A DNA stretch of 45,000 nt from Glandiceps talaboti (GCF_964340395.1 NC_135565.1:4711642-4756641), one strand, 5' to 3'. Counted from the stretch's first letter, positions 1 to 13,095 are shown. The notes: generated from the letters alone by a model not told the origin. Translations and numbers: made by a program.

Positions 1-1714
1 TTCTTTGAGTTTGCCAACCGCCACAAAGACGATATGGGCGGCACATTGTCTCAATAAAGTTTCCAGCTTTATTAAGAAATGACCAACACCCATTTCCCGC
101 CAAAATGTTTGCTACAATTTTCTCCAATATTGCAACATTCATGTTTAGGGAACAAGTAGAACTTATGGTGGGGGGGGGGGGCTACAGAGAAAATGGGGGT
201 TATATACATGTATATAAAGATTGGTCACTGCAGAAAATAGTGTGCAATGGAATATTAGTTGCAGAGCGTAATAGACGCAATCCAAGACATTTGAAGATCG
301 TAAGCCATAACTATTACTAAAGAGTTTAACTCTCTAATTATGGGTCAAAATGTCAAGAATATATTCATAATTAATAATATTGTACTGAGAGTAAAATAGG
401 GGTATGGAAGACAAAATTTTATTACATGGCTTTCAATAATATGTATGCTTTTAAAATTGATATGATCAGTGAAATTTTGGGTTGTTTCCTCCTGTCTGTG
501 AGGATGATTTAATTTGGTAGTGTAGGACGATTCTATGACGATAACACACTCCAACAAATACACAACTATCAGTCAACAATATACAACAATGACAACTGTC
601 AGTCGAACATGTCACATGAACATTAACTGATGGCATTGTTGAACTAAACAATACTTTCTTTGAGACATTGTCCCCGCCCCTCTCTTACATGTGCTACATC
701 CGAGTGGGACACACAAAAGTTTTTTAAAGAAAAAAAAAGAAATATGTATATAAAGTCAAGAATGTTCTTCTGTCTTCCAGATAAAGAAAATTAAAAGTAG
801 AAACCGGTGAATATAAAATGTAATATTAATCCTAGTGACTTTAATATCTTAAAAAGGCCCCTACTTTAAAGCAAAAACGGTCATTATACATTTGTTGTAA
901 CTTTCTTATTTAAAAATAAAACCAGATCAGATTTTAGTGATGGCCGTCAATGCCGACGGATTGTTGGTGACGAGGGAAGTGGTTTAGTTAATGAATTTCG
1001 GTCGTTAAGTAGCTAGTCTCTAAATTCAATCATCTAAAGACTTTTATATTTGGTATATGAGTCATTACCTATGCGTAATAATGTTTCATTGTCTCTGTGG
1101 AATCATGAATAAACGCCATATGTTACAAAGTAATGTAACGTTGCCATGACAATTTTACATTAATGGTATATTAAATTGAATGCACATGTGCGCCAAACCA
1201 AATATGGAATGAGCATAAACCGATCGAAAAGCATTTTTCCGGTTTATTTTTAGGTTGCCAATTTACTTATGTATAAATTACGCATAGTGCCGTCAATGTG
1301 AAATGCGTTATTGCAGTGAATTACTATATGTTTCTTCCTCTAATGTCAAGGCAGACATTGATATTATGTGTCGCCAGATTAGAGACAAGATGACACAGAT
1401 TAACATCGAAGATAGAAATACTAGTAGATAATATCGTCAATAAAACAGAAATCCACTTTTTTAAAAGCACCTTAAATTCTGTCTCTTCAATATATACTTT
1501 CAGTAAAATCTGAGAAGCTTACTTCAACACGGAGATTACCGAAATGTACAAACTAGACTTTCTACGCCATTCTACTGTTTACTTAATTCAATGCACGAAC
1601 GTTTATAACATTCTCTCAAAATGTAACATTTTCGAATATACAGAAAGTAAAGTCAAGGTAGATGTAAATAGCACACGGTAAACTAACACACATTCAAACA
1701 CTCATAACCATGTT
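1..1714. other. non-coding AT-rich DNA
   Basis: I see no gene here. Open frames are short, lack family motifs and are at chance level for this base composition. The only structural oddity is an uninterrupted run of 12 G at 170-181. Confidence 0.7.
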
Positions 1715-1786
1715 ATACATACATACATACATACATACATACATACATACATACATACATACACACACTAAGGTCCACACACAGAC

Positions 1787-1848
<62 letters not shown>
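1715..1848. repeat. (CATA)n then (CAA)n microsatellites
   Basis: A CATA tetranucleotide array (about 1715-1768) is followed, after a short CA-rich spacer, by a nearly perfect CAA trinucleotide array (about 1787-1848). No coding meaning. Confidence 0.95.
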
Positions 1849-2288
1849 AACAGGTCTGTCTATGTGTATGTACATGATATTCTGGAGCGTGCCTCTGATT
1901 CAGGCAAGTTGCATGATAGTTTTGAGTATTAGATGTTCATTTTGTTAAAATATATACTGCTCTCCCGTTGAGACCAAATTTAGATCATATGAGAAATATA
2001 TATTTCGTCATACATTTTGCATATTTTCATCTCAAACTTTGATTTTCAATTATGAGGAGTGCAATTTCAATAAAGAATACAACATTTCTGAAAGCATAAC
2101 TCATTCTTTTTTAAATTAAAGATCATTTCAGTGTCAATGTCTTTTAAAGTACTTGACCCGTATATTGGGAACGTTTATCTAAATGGACAGATATCCAAAA
2201 AAAACGTGTGGGTGGATATGTCATCACGAACTATGAAATATTCAAATTGATTTTTAATTTAGTATTATTTAAATATTTTGTTACTCAA
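1849..2288. other. non-coding AT-rich DNA
   Basis: Unique-looking AT-rich sequence with no convincing open frame or repeat structure. Confidence 0.6.
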
Positions 2289-2349
2289 TACATACATACA
2301 TACATACATACATACATACATACATACGTACTTACGTACGTACATACTG
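2289..2349. repeat. (CATA)n array grading into ACGT-type repeats
   Basis: Perfect CATA repeats become CGTA/ACGT variants at the right end (2326-2345), a transition also seen at 7.4 kb. Confidence 0.9.
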
Positions 2350-2523
2350 TTTATGTTATAAACATAAATGTACAAATGTTGGTGTCTTAATGTATACAAA
2401 TAAATCAGTCAAATTGTAAAGTCTCAAATATATATTAACCAAAACGATAACCTAAAACAATGAGTAAACTGGAAATATAAATTTGACGGACTAACCTGGA
2501 TTTCAAGATGATATGTTACGAGT

Positions 2524-2676
<153 letters not shown>

Positions 2677-4954
2677 ATTTGAATCATTATATATTATTCA
2701 TGTAAAAATATAATTAATTGTGTAAACGTTCTAAAAAAAGTCACACCGTCACACAAAATTTCGATGCATCTTTTGAATGTTTCGACGCTGTTGTAAAAAG
2801 GTGTCTGTTCATATGTTATGTTGTTTTGTTTGTTGGCCTTTTTCAAACATATGTTCCAGTCTTATTTCTTCATGCTCTGCTAAAAAAATCACACACGAAT
2901 TTCACTTGATGTACCCACCTTTGTAATTAATTATTTGTATGGCTTGCTAGGTCAGTGTATTCATAGAATGTTTTATGGAGGATATCTGTAATATTCTAAA
3001 TATATTGCATATTGATAAAATGAAAAGTTTCGGCTTTTTAAGCGGGAGAAAGGATTGCGTTCGCGGAAAAAAATACATTTAATGTCAAACATGTGTTAAA
3101 CTTTGTATATTTTAGTGTAGTTGGGATATTTATTATTTCCATATTATGTTGACTTCAATAATACTGGAATATGGTTTGCATGTTATTCAGATTGAAAGTG
3201 TGAAAACAAGGGACAAGGGTGAAGTGGTTCTTGTTAAAACGAACGGACTTTACAGAATACCCATTTGCATATGACGTAGGCATCATTGTGTAACTCTTTA
3301 AAATATGCAGGTACAGGTAAATAAAATAATTCGAATATTATACGTCGATGATGATTATTATATGTGACGGTCACTGTACCCTTCAGACGTAACGGAATTA
3401 TTTTCATATCTAAGAAGCATAATGTTTATTTATTTATTATTTAAATTGGACCCTCTCTCACTTGTATTTCAAAACGTTTAAATATGGGCTTGAACACATA
3501 CACAGTTACGACTATAAGGTGTAAGTAACTAGTATGTTACCATAAATTGTTTTCAGACAGTGTAAGATATATTACTTGGCAACACAGGTATTGATTGGAC
3601 TGAGTCAACTGTGGACATTGTCTATTTGCAGACATGTCTTTATGGACGTATTACATGTAATACAATTGTACACCCTGAAAAGTCTTGAATCACCTGTGAG
3701 CAAATTTACTCGTGTACAATAAATACAATCAAATATATTTCTAAATGCATTCATCCTCAAACGCGATAACCGTTTCAGAATCAACTTTTAATTAAAATGT
3801 ACAACGTCTAATCATTCTATATTTAACCATATTCAGTGAATATATTATTGGTTGTCTCGTTGGAAATAATTAGAATTTTAATTCTAGTTCGCATTTTAAA
3901 ACCAAATCAATCTTTACAAACACGATCCAGGCTTATCGATTTACTAAATTAAATACTCGAAGCAAAAGTGTGTCTGACTCCGAAGCTTATCAGAATGTCT
4001 CATTTCTCCTCTAATTCCAATGTTGATATAGACTCTGCACTGTTGAAGATGGGCAATATCTTGAAATGTCTGTCTTTAATTTTTTTCTACATGCATTAGT
4101 CTACGTTAGGATTATAGTTAGCTATCCTTCACCCAAACTAGAGCTGGACTTGGAGGAGGAGGAGGAGGAGGAGGGGAGGTGGGGAGGGGGTAGAGTAGAC
4201 TGAATGTTTGGCATATCTTTGAGTTACTATGATTATTTTCCCTATATTGAAGAACTAAACTAATTACACATTGACATTGTCAAGCAACAGCCCTATGCGA
4301 ATAAACATAAAGACAAGTACATGTATGTGAAAAGGGTGTGAACATGACGATTTAGCAATATTTCCACAACATATGATTTTCCATACATGTTTTATTTTTA
4401 TAATGTCTGTCTGTCAGACTGGTTAGGCAAAGTTTTATTGCAGTATATTTCAAAATACATTCAGCAGCTCTGTTTGATGCAACCAGTAGACGCAGAAACT
4501 AATAAGAAAGTACACATGCTTCGAATTCACTTTACGGTTTCTTACAACAGTTTATCTAAATAAATGTAAAATGAACTGACTGGCCGCCATGTAGACATCA
4601 GGTGCAAACCATCATGTTATTGGCGCCCATGTGACTCCATCTTGTTGCAGTAGGTTGGTTTAATTAGTTTATTTCATTCAGACAAAATGTAGCAATAAAT
4701 TGCTATATTGCTATTGTGTAGCATGTAACATGTAACGTGTGTAGCATGCAGCATGCAGCATGCAGCATATGCTGTTCATTATTGAACTCTGCGTGGTTGC
4801 ATCAAGCGGAGCCATTTTTGAAATCCGTTTTAGTCTGGCTGTAACATTCCGTCATTTCATTGTCCCACTTGACAAAAAAAATCTCGATGTTGTTTCTACA
4901 TTTCAGTGTGTGGAATACAATGCAATGTTATCTTAGCAGCTCGGCGCCAAATTG
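2677..4954. other. non-coding AT-rich DNA with a GA-rich tract and a small GCATGCA repeat
   Basis: No gene is recognisable. Two local features stand out. One is a purine-only tract (about 4150-4191) of GGA repeats running into G4 and G5 blocks. The other is a short tandem run of AGCATGC units at about 4743-4773. Confidence 0.6.
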
Positions 4955-5515
4955 TTCACACTGTAACAAAATTATACTGAGATAGTTGTGTTTCTATGTC
5001 ATGAAAATGTCGCAATGTTCGTGACGTTGTATGATTTTTGCCTAGCCAAATGATACAATGTAGCGTTGTCAGTAATCGTGTTCGCTAGTCCGACGATAAA
5101 ATGTAACAATGTTAGTAAGATAGTTGTCTGGTCAGACGATGAAATAAAAAAATGTTGTCAAGTCAGATTATGAAATGTAATAACAATTAAGATTCCTGGA
5201 CATTAGCCAGTCGTTGAAATGTAACAATTAATTTTAGTAGGATAGCATGGTTACTGTCGCTCCAAATATGTAGCAAGTTTGTGGGCTAGTAATTAGGAAA
5301 TTAAAAGTAGCAATGCCAGTACATTTTTGTTCAAGTCAGACGATGAAATATAGCGATATTAGTAAGATTGCGTCACACTAGATCAATGATGAAAACTCGG
5401 ACCACAAATTGTTGGTTGTCTGAGATGAGATTATAACAATGTTAGTAAGATTTCTGTCTAGCTAGACAGTGAAATATAACAATAAAAAATAAATTCCTGT
5501 TGGGCCAGATGTCTC
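4955..5515. repeat. diverged minisatellite, unit about 45 bp
   Basis: The phrase GATGAAATGTAACAATGTTA, followed by GTAAGAT and then TCTGGTCAGA, recurs in degenerate form roughly every 30-60 bp. About ten units can be followed, each with its own indels. The units are head-to-tail and too diverged to be a recent expansion. They may be an old satellite block or the core repeats of a decayed element. No protein-coding reading is consistent across units. Confidence 0.65.
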
Positions 5516-7223
5516 CCTGTTTCAGTTGCCACAATTTTTATTTTCCTTCTAAGTGGGTACTTTCGTCATTGACCTAGTTTAGGTTTTTTGACATTTTTTT
5601 GTGCTTTAAAAAAGGTATATCGTTACACAGTATCTGGGCCTCACAATATTGTCAGTTCACTTCCAGTATAAGACTCGACATACAGTACGTTGTAAAACAT
5701 GGTAGCTAGTCGAGCGCCAGGAACGCGCGTGTGTTCAAGATATACTCGCTCGCCATCATAAACTTTATTCCGAATCACTGAAGCGAACAAGCGACTTGTC
5801 TGAATTAATGTATTACAACACAGACATTTGAAGTGGTGGCGTGCACTTGAGTGGAACAGCCAGTCACAGTGCAATGCTTACTTCGGATGTTTTGCTTTGA
5901 GAATTCTCTCACGAGTTGAATTGTAGGTGATCAAATAAAAGGGGGTTCATACAAGGACAGACAGTCAATATCGGGTAGGATAAATAGAAGAAGATAAAAC
6001 ATGAGTTTTTTTAAGTATGTATAATTGACTTCACACATCTTGAACGTTAGAATAACATAATGCAACAATTATGTCATCTGACACTGGGCGTCAAAACAAC
6101 CTTATGCAGATATCACCTCTATTGCCCTGCAGCGGTTTCAGCTCTTAAAAGCCGACGACGCACCTTTCACATACCTATATAGTCGTCTGACTATTCTGAA
6201 ATAGCCTCACAACAATTGCGCACTGTTCAATATTCGTCGCGTCTACCAGCACCAGAATCTATGGGTGGTGAGCGATCTATTGAGCGCGATTAATACACCA
6301 TTTAAGTGCTTTCCGTTTAAGCATTTAAGACTACAACAAGAAAATTGCTCCGAATAAGTGTCTTGTTTACCTGAGACATGTGACCCTCAGCCCTCCCTGC
6401 TATATCGAGTTAGAATACTAACCTGTCTGTACTTAGCAATCAGTTACATGCGTTACCGGTTACAGTCACAACATCGCTTGGTGAGTCATCATTCACTCGA
6501 TCGCACGTGATAAGTTGATGCCGTTTCGTGTAAACCAGCAGCGCCGACAATTCGTCTTCTCTGCAGCCTTCTCCAGCCAATACGTAATTGAAAACCACTG
6601 CAGGTTTTGTACACCGCTTTTCACGCTACATGTAGCAATGATTATCAACACAAAGGTGGCACAACAACGTGGCTATAGGCTGTATTGCGCCATTAAATGC
6701 ATTCATACATATGTAAATCTAGCTATGCCCTCGAAACGTCCACAATAAGCATGTCTCATCGTATTGTTCGGGTTCAATTCATTCAAAGTATGGGAGCCAC
6801 AGCATTCATTGGTGAGTAATTGTGCGTGACGACAGACATATATTAATTGCAAAGTGCTATCGAATGGAGAGCAGCGCCCTCTGTACAACTTTCGATGACA
6901 AGTTTAGTCTGTCGATCAGATGTCAAGAACTGCGGATCTTGTAAAATCTAAAGGGATCGTATAGTTGATGATCAAAAATATCATTTCACTTTATGTATTT
7001 GTCACTTTATTTGCCCATCTCTCAATTTTATCTTAGTTTTATTACAATATCATCGCCTTAAATTGTACATAACACCTTCACTAACAACACAAAGAATATG
7101 CCAAATAATATACCACAAAATAAACACATGTAACAAAATATAAACACTGCATTGAACAAAGACAACAGGATAACGTCACCCACATATCATTAGTTTCAAC
7201 AGGAATTCGTATGACTACAGATT

Positions 7224-7224
<1 letters not shown>
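5516..7224. other. non-coding stretch with raised CpG content (5.6-6.9 kb)
   Basis: From about 5640 to 6900 the sequence is less AT-rich and has more CpG than its surroundings. Short open frames occur on both strands (for example minus 5874-5641 and plus 6515-6748), but none has a recognisable domain or paired splice sites. It could be a regulatory region or a decayed exon or element. I do not assign a gene. Confidence 0.4.
6869..6886. promoter_or_regulatory. possible CTCF-like site
   Basis: The core CAGCGCCCTCTG resembles the bilaterian CTCF consensus (AGCGCCCCCTRSTGG-type on this strand), but the last bases (TACA) do not match. A site this short can arise by chance. Confidence 0.2.
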
Positions 7225-7305
<81 letters not shown>

Positions 7306-7383
7306 AGTCTGTCTGTCTGTCTGTCTGTGTGTCTGTCTGTCTGTATGTATGTCTGTCTGTCTGTGTGTATGTATGTATGTATG

Positions 7384-7414
<31 letters not shown>

Positions 7415-7515
7415 GTACGTATGTATGTATGTACGTATGTATGTACGTACGTACGTACGTACGTACGTATGTATGTATGTATGTATGTATGTATGTATGT
7501 ATGTATGTATGTATG

Positions 7516-7587
<72 letters not shown>
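7225..7587. repeat. (CTGT)n-(GTAT)n-(ACGT)n-(GTAT)n-(TG)n compound microsatellite
   Basis: CTGT repeats (7225-7363) grade into GTAT repeats, an ACGT block (about 7438-7468), more GTAT, and a long TG run (7521-7587). From 7415 to 7587 purine and pyrimidine alternate without a break. The Cys-Val-Tyr-rich frames read from it are repeat translations, not genes. Confidence 0.97.
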
Positions 7588-7591
<4 letters not shown>

Positions 7592-7819
7592 AAGAAAAAG
7601 GTTCTCTAGGCCACGTTGTTGTTAGGCCGCGATATTAAGCTGTGAGAAGCGACTTATAATAAAAACCTCCTGGCAGAAAATATATAGATTACCGCAACCA
7701 AAGCCATGCTTGGTGTGCGTAAATCATCACCGAATTATATATGCTTACTTGAGACAGGACTACCTACATTGAAACAGCGTATTCGGTAAACCCTTAAAAT
7801 TTCATCAGTAAACTTGTAC
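7588..7819. other. non-coding spacer between microsatellite and LINE relic
   Basis: No feature is recognised. It could be an older part of the following LINE relic that is too decayed to read. Confidence 0.4.
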
Positions 7820-8575
7820 AGGATTGTGCGACATTTCCCGAAGACTCTTTTATCACGTGTGGATGCTAGGTAAATCAGCGAAAACTAAATCTTTCCTCTA
7901 TCTATATAAAGTCTGCAAAGAAAATGATAGAGACCATATGATAGACATTAGATCGCGTGTACAGTTAGAAGCTGGCTCAAAGTTTGTATTCTACAGAACA
8001 GAGATTAATCCGGACTTGCCGATTATGTTTATCTACATTATCAGAACATCAACAATTCGAATTGACTTTGCGCGACTTCGTACCTCTTCGCATAATCTTG
8101 CCATTGGGATCCGCCGATGAAGTCGACCAATTACACCACGTACGCGAATCACATATTTGTAGTTGTGGCGAGGTACAAAGTGATGCTCTTGTAATACTGA
8201 ATTGTCCATAGTCCCATCATAGAAGACAAGCCAAGTTGAACCCGGGTGGTGTCGCTTTTGTTTCATTAAAATACTTTTTTTTCCCTGTAAAACAGATATT
8301 GTTACCATGGTTAAAATCTCATCAGACATTCTTAAAATCCATGTATGAAAATGTCCCTATACCTTGTCGTACATCCGAAGTTTTTAAATTTTCAGTGTTT
8401 TTGACTCCTGTTCTGAACTGTTAATATCATTATGTGACATCTCCCTTTGGTTGACCCTCTGTACTAATTAACATTTATTGTAATGTGTTAAATTTATGTT
8501 AGCGGTACCATTGCCTTGTGTTCTGTGTATCTATATTTAACTAGTACAGTGAATAAAATAACTAACTAACTTTGT
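7820..8575 (+). pseudogene. 3' end of a CR1/jockey-like LINE (C-terminus of ORF2 plus 3' UTR), decayed
   Basis: The frame ending at 8120 contains GSKFVFY, then FARLRTSSHNLAI, the segment that follows the reverse transcriptase domain in CR1/L2/jockey-type LINEs (family pattern: SK..Y, then LR.SSH.L.IE.GR). The frame then shifts. The frame ending at 8211 carries HICSCGEV and LVILNCP, matching the terminal C-x-C ... CP motif of the same proteins. The protein therefore spans two frames and stops at TAG 8209-8211. About 350 bp of AT-rich 3' UTR follow, ending in TAAC repeats and a (GTAT)n tail. No RT catalytic domain is left upstream, so this is a strongly 5'-truncated, dead copy. It has a cysteine motif that the LINE at 27-29 kb lacks, so it belongs to a different family. 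Seen: motifs and frameshift. Inferred: clade. Confidence 0.7.
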
Positions 8576-8700
8576 ATGTATGTATGTATGTATGTATGTA
8601 TGTATGTATGTATGTATGTATGTATGTATGTATGTATGTATGTATGTATGTATGAATGAATGCATGACTTGTATGTAAGTATGTATGATCATTTCTGTGT
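8572..8700. repeat. (GTAT)n microsatellite at the LINE 3' end
   Basis: A near-perfect GTAT array starts directly after the LINE's TAAC-repeat terminus and decays into GAAT, GCAT and GTAA variants at its right end. The junction suggests the array grew from the retroposon tail. Confidence 0.9.
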
Positions 8701-9031
8701 GACAAAGTTTATGAATATAATGAAAGTGTTTATCTCTATTAAAAGTTCGCTTAGATTGTTCTCGGTGTTTATTTCCAGGGGAAGATATATAAATTACACA
8801 AGGTCGTGCATAGAAAAGGGAGGGGGTCTTTTGATGAACAAGTTTATCATAGGAAACGTGTATCTTTCATCCTTTGTCGGATCGGATGCCCCAGATTAAT
8901 TATTCACACATATTTTTCTTTGCTCGCGAAATATCTAATTGTATGTTGTAGTACTAATGAATTATTTAGCTTTTTTAACAACAAGTTGACTAATTACCAA
9001 CTAAGTGGACGCACGTACTCACTAACTCGCC

Positions 9032-9033
<2 letters not shown>
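8701..9033. other. non-coding AT-rich DNA
   Basis: No supported gene. Short frames (for example 8660-8899) show no domain. Confidence 0.6.
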
Positions 9034-9114
<81 letters not shown>

Positions 9115-9265
9115 TCACTCACTGACTCACTCACTAACTCGCCAACTCTCACTCACACACACACACACACACACACACTCACTCACTCACTCACACACAC
9201 ACTCACTCACTCACTCACTCACTCTGACACTCACTCACTCACTCACTCACTCACTCACTCACTCA
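9034..9265. repeat. (CT)n-(CA)n-(CACT)n compound microsatellite
   Basis: A 50-bp CT run passes into CA, then alternating blocks of ACTC and CA. The phrase CTCGCCAACTCTC occurs on both sides (about 9026 and 9139), so part of the tract is a local duplication. The Ser/Leu/Thr-rich 226-residue frame across it is a repeat artefact. Confidence 0.95.
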
Positions 9266-11060
9266 TTTACTCATTCATATTATTATTATTAATAATAATA
9301 ATTACTAACTTTGTCTATTTTGTGTTAATGTCATTGCAATATTTCTCTACCTTTTCATTGCCGTTCTTTGTGCTTCTTATTTCTTTGTCTTTACTTGTCA
9401 TTTTGTATGCATTGCAGTCGAGGCACAGTGATTGTTTCACCAGTCTTATGTTCAGTCAAAGCGTGCAATCAATATACAGTTACTGAAGCAAATATACGAT
9501 ATTTCAAAGAATATGTGGTCATTTTGGCCATATATTCTGAAGGCTTGCATTTTTTTTCTGTATTGCCATGTTTTATAACACACAGTACTGTTGATAAGAG
9601 GAAGTAATCATATATGTATGGATTTTATCTAAAAAAACAAACTCTTCGATACGGTTGGAGAGTTTGACGACATAAAGTAGACAACCAACATGTTATTCAT
9701 TACGAAGACCGAATTCTGAACTTAAGCATTATAACACAGTACGAAAACCCGAAGGTATATGCGTCACAGACGCCATTTCTATATAATAGCTTCTATTTGC
9801 TCCCAATTTAGAAATGTATTGTCTCTATTTGCCGTTTACTTTTTTTTGCCTTTTCTGCTCAGGTAGTTAGTGCTGAAACACGGACGAAAAATAACAATAA
9901 AGGGAAATTAAATATGTTGCCACGTTTCAGCGATACCTTAGAGGATTATTAAGTTCAGCGGACTCTGTAACATCGACCTGAAGTGTTACTAAAATGCGCA
10001 TATCAGACTATATTTGACATGAATGAGGTAAAGAACTCGCAATCATACAGATGAACAAAGGCTTGGCTGAGTTGGTCTCATGAATAGTTTCATTAACAAC
10101 GTTTCTTTATGACTGCTTGGCCTAGTAAAGTCGTTTTCACGGCACAGATATCGCATCACGAGAACTCCCTACATAGACCTACAAAACTGATAGTGAACTT
10201 ACAAACCCGCTATCTTAAATATCTCCAATGTTGCATCATGGGAATTATGATGATAAATATGAATACATTAGTATTGTAAACCACAAATAATCTACTCATG
10301 GTTACCCTGACCACTGATGAGGTTCTACAATAACTACAGATAATACCACAGACCTTTGCGTGTGAGCATGCTCAGTAAGGATTGCAATTCAGTTCCCTGT
10401 TTTCGTAACTCTATTTTCATATTACGAAGCATGAAGTGCCTGATATATCAGGAAATATGAATAAGTGGAGTATACGAATAAACAAACGGACACACGTTGC
10501 TATAGTTAGCCGAAAATTCCTATATCGTCTGTCATATAGTGAAAATGAATACTGGATTATTGATTAAAAATAACTTATATTTTGGTAGATATGACATTCA
10601 GTTTGTACAAGAAGGTGGATTTTATAAGCACTCACATATACTCTCCATTTTGAGTACTTATTTTAACCTGTATTCTCGATTTGTGTTAGTTTTGCTGTGT
10701 TACTGGTCTCCCAGTCCTATATGTATAATATCATTTAGTAACTCATACATATAAGATATTGACGGCATTTAAAACATTTTGGATAGTCATATATTGAACA
10801 CACATAATCACTAAAACAAGCCATATTAAAAGACAGAAAAAAGAGTAAGGAGAAAAAAGAGAACAAATGGTATTTTTATGTTTCGTTTAGCTGTTATTCA
10901 AATCTCAGTAGGGTAAGCTTTTTAAGCAGCCAACACAGCGCGAAATTAGTATTTCGAAGCTTGACCTATATAGCGCCCCCCTACGTTTCATTTCCATATA
11001 TTTCATCAGCTATTTGTAATGAATGGAATGGAATAGGAACATAACAGATCGGAGCAAAGC
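9266..11060. other. non-coding AT-rich DNA
   Basis: No gene, RNA gene or strong repeat recognised apart from the short possible CTCF-like site near 10.97 kb. Confidence 0.6.
10971..10986. promoter_or_regulatory. possible CTCF-like site
   Basis: TAGCGCCCCCCTACGT resembles the CTCF core TAGCGCCCCCTAGTGG except for one extra C and a mismatched tail. A chance occurrence cannot be excluded. Confidence 0.2.
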
Positions 11061-11065
11061 AAGCA

Positions 11066-11478
11066 GAACAGAACAGAACAGAACAGAACAGAACAGACCA
11101 GAACAAAACAAAAAAAAAAAAAAAAAACAGAACAGAACACAATATAATGGAATGGAATGAAAAATAAGCAATATAATAGAATAATAGAAGAGAAGGCAGG
11201 ACAGAACAGAACATAAGAGAACAGTACAAAACAAAACAAAACTAAACAAAACAACAGAACAGAACAGAACAGAATAATGAAAAAAAAGGCAATAGAACAG
11301 AATAATAGAAGAGAGGAGGAGAGGAGGGGAGAGGAGGGGAGAGGGGAGGGGAGGAGAGTGAAGTGGAGTATACTGTAAAATAATGAAATTGTGTAGGTGT
11401 ACACTGCAACACAACATACCACAACATACAACACAACACAACACAACACAACACAACACAACACAACACAACACAACA
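11066..11478. repeat. pentanucleotide repeat block: (AGAAC)n, (AAAAC)n, (AATGG)n, G-rich, (AACAC)n
   Basis: Successive blocks of related pentamers occur on the same purine-rich strand: AGAAC (11066-11098 and 11206-11275), AAAAC variants with a poly-A run, AATGG/AATAG variants, a purine-only GGA/GGGGA tract (11311-11362), and AACAC (11405-11478). Long Cys/Val/Leu/Phe-rich minus-strand frames are artefacts of these repeats. Confidence 0.9.
11326..11351 (+). other. predicted G-quadruplex motif
   Basis: Four GGGG runs (11326-11329, 11336-11339, 11343-11346, 11348-11351) are separated by loops of 6, 3 and 1 nt. This meets the usual sequence rule for an intramolecular G-quadruplex inside a purine-only tract. 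Confidence 0.6.
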
Positions 11479-12220
11479 ACGTTTTGTGTATCTATCATTG
11501 GGAATATATTTTATATGAACCGTGTCCTGGTGGGGAATCTAATTGAGTTCACATGCATTAGAATGTAAACGGTTAAGATACAGCTGACCACACCATCTCG
11601 GGATTTTACGTATACGATTTTTAAAAAAGTCAAAGCGAAATAGATTTGGCAAAAGTGTTACCTAAGGCAACAGAGTGTGTAATACAGCTACTCTGATAAA
11701 CACTTTCTATCAACAATTTCAATAAAAAAAACCTAATAAAATACAAGGAGATGAGCACAGTCGACTCGGAGGACCTCTTTAGAATCACATTTAACTTAGC
11801 GTTTTCAAAAGCCGTTTGAGTAGTATTTTACTTCATTAATTCCTAATCGGTAGTCTCATCGTTTGTAGTAAAGCTTAGTGAAGTACGTAAATGATGGCTT
11901 ATATAACTGTGTACACGATAGTTTGACGGGGTTATATACTTACTAGAAGATGGACATTGTCAGCTAAGAATATATCTCTCTTTTGTCCAACATGTATGTC
12001 TATATCATTCTGTATATTTGTCATTGTCCATCAATTCTATACTGTTGTCCTTTCTCCTCTGTCTCTTTGGCGCCATATTTCCCAAGCTATATCGCTGCGC
12101 TCACTCTACATCCACCCACCCATCAATCCATCACTATGTTCCTATTTTCGTCTCTAATACCTGTTGCAACTACGTACATTGTCTGTGACCTATTTCAGGT
12201 CGAGTTATTTCCATTGCTTT
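11479..12220. other. non-coding AT-rich DNA
   Basis: No supported gene or structured repeat. Confidence 0.6.
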
Positions 12221-12497
<277 letters not shown>

Positions 12498-13095
12498 CTC
12501 TCTCTCTGCTCATATCTGTTATATCTGTGACTTAATGGACAGCGATGGCACAGTACCACTCGAGTCAAGAGATCAAATGTTGCTATGACAACGAACACAT
12601 CAAATGTTAATTACCACAGTAGACGTAAACGTCCTAATTTTCAACATATAGTAGAGATGACACTTATGGTTGTCTTTGTAAGCAGTAAACGTCAAAATTA
12701 ATCAAAATTTCTTCATATGTTGTTGAAATTTCTACAAAGGGGTGATCAGCGCATTTTGCGTTTTCAAATATATACATATTCAAGAACTCCTTGACTAAAT
12801 TACGGGAATAAAAAAAGATTGCAGTGTTTATTTTTAATGTGACAATCATACTATATAGTATATTTTTGACTAGGGAAATGTTTTGATATCAAGTAGATTG
12901 TTTCTGCGATAAAACGTTCTTCACCCTGTGGTAACGTCTCACCCCATACATAAAATGGAACATTCCCGACCAGTGGTAATTTTTGTCCTTCGCAAACTCA
13001 TTCCTCGTGGATCCTTCAGTAGCTAACGGAGAAAGTATCACGACAGTCGTGTCAGCAAATTGGTTAAATTCCTTAAAAGCGTTGTTATTTTTCAG
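12498..13095. other. non-coding; intron candidate upstream of the 13.1-kb exon
   Basis: No independent gene is supported. From about 12.88 kb the sequence is less AT-rich. The last 16 bases form a pyrimidine-rich tract ending in TTTTTCAG, a good splice acceptor. Confidence 0.4.

Noticed and set aside
1715-1768. Telomeric or subtelomeric repeat
   Set aside because: The motif is CATA, and no TTAGGG-type array occurs in the window.
7211-7638. Long open frames rich in Cys/Val/Tyr/Met
   Set aside because: They are direct translations of CTGT/GTAT/TG microsatellites and occur in several frames at once.
8319-8325. Another CTGATGA core (minus strand) as a third hammerhead
   Set aside because: No GAAA, stem II or cleavage triplet follows in the required positions.
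8806-9486. 226-residue frame with Ser/Leu/Thr-rich middle
   Set aside because: The middle is CT/CA/CACT microsatellite, and the ends lack any domain or splice context.
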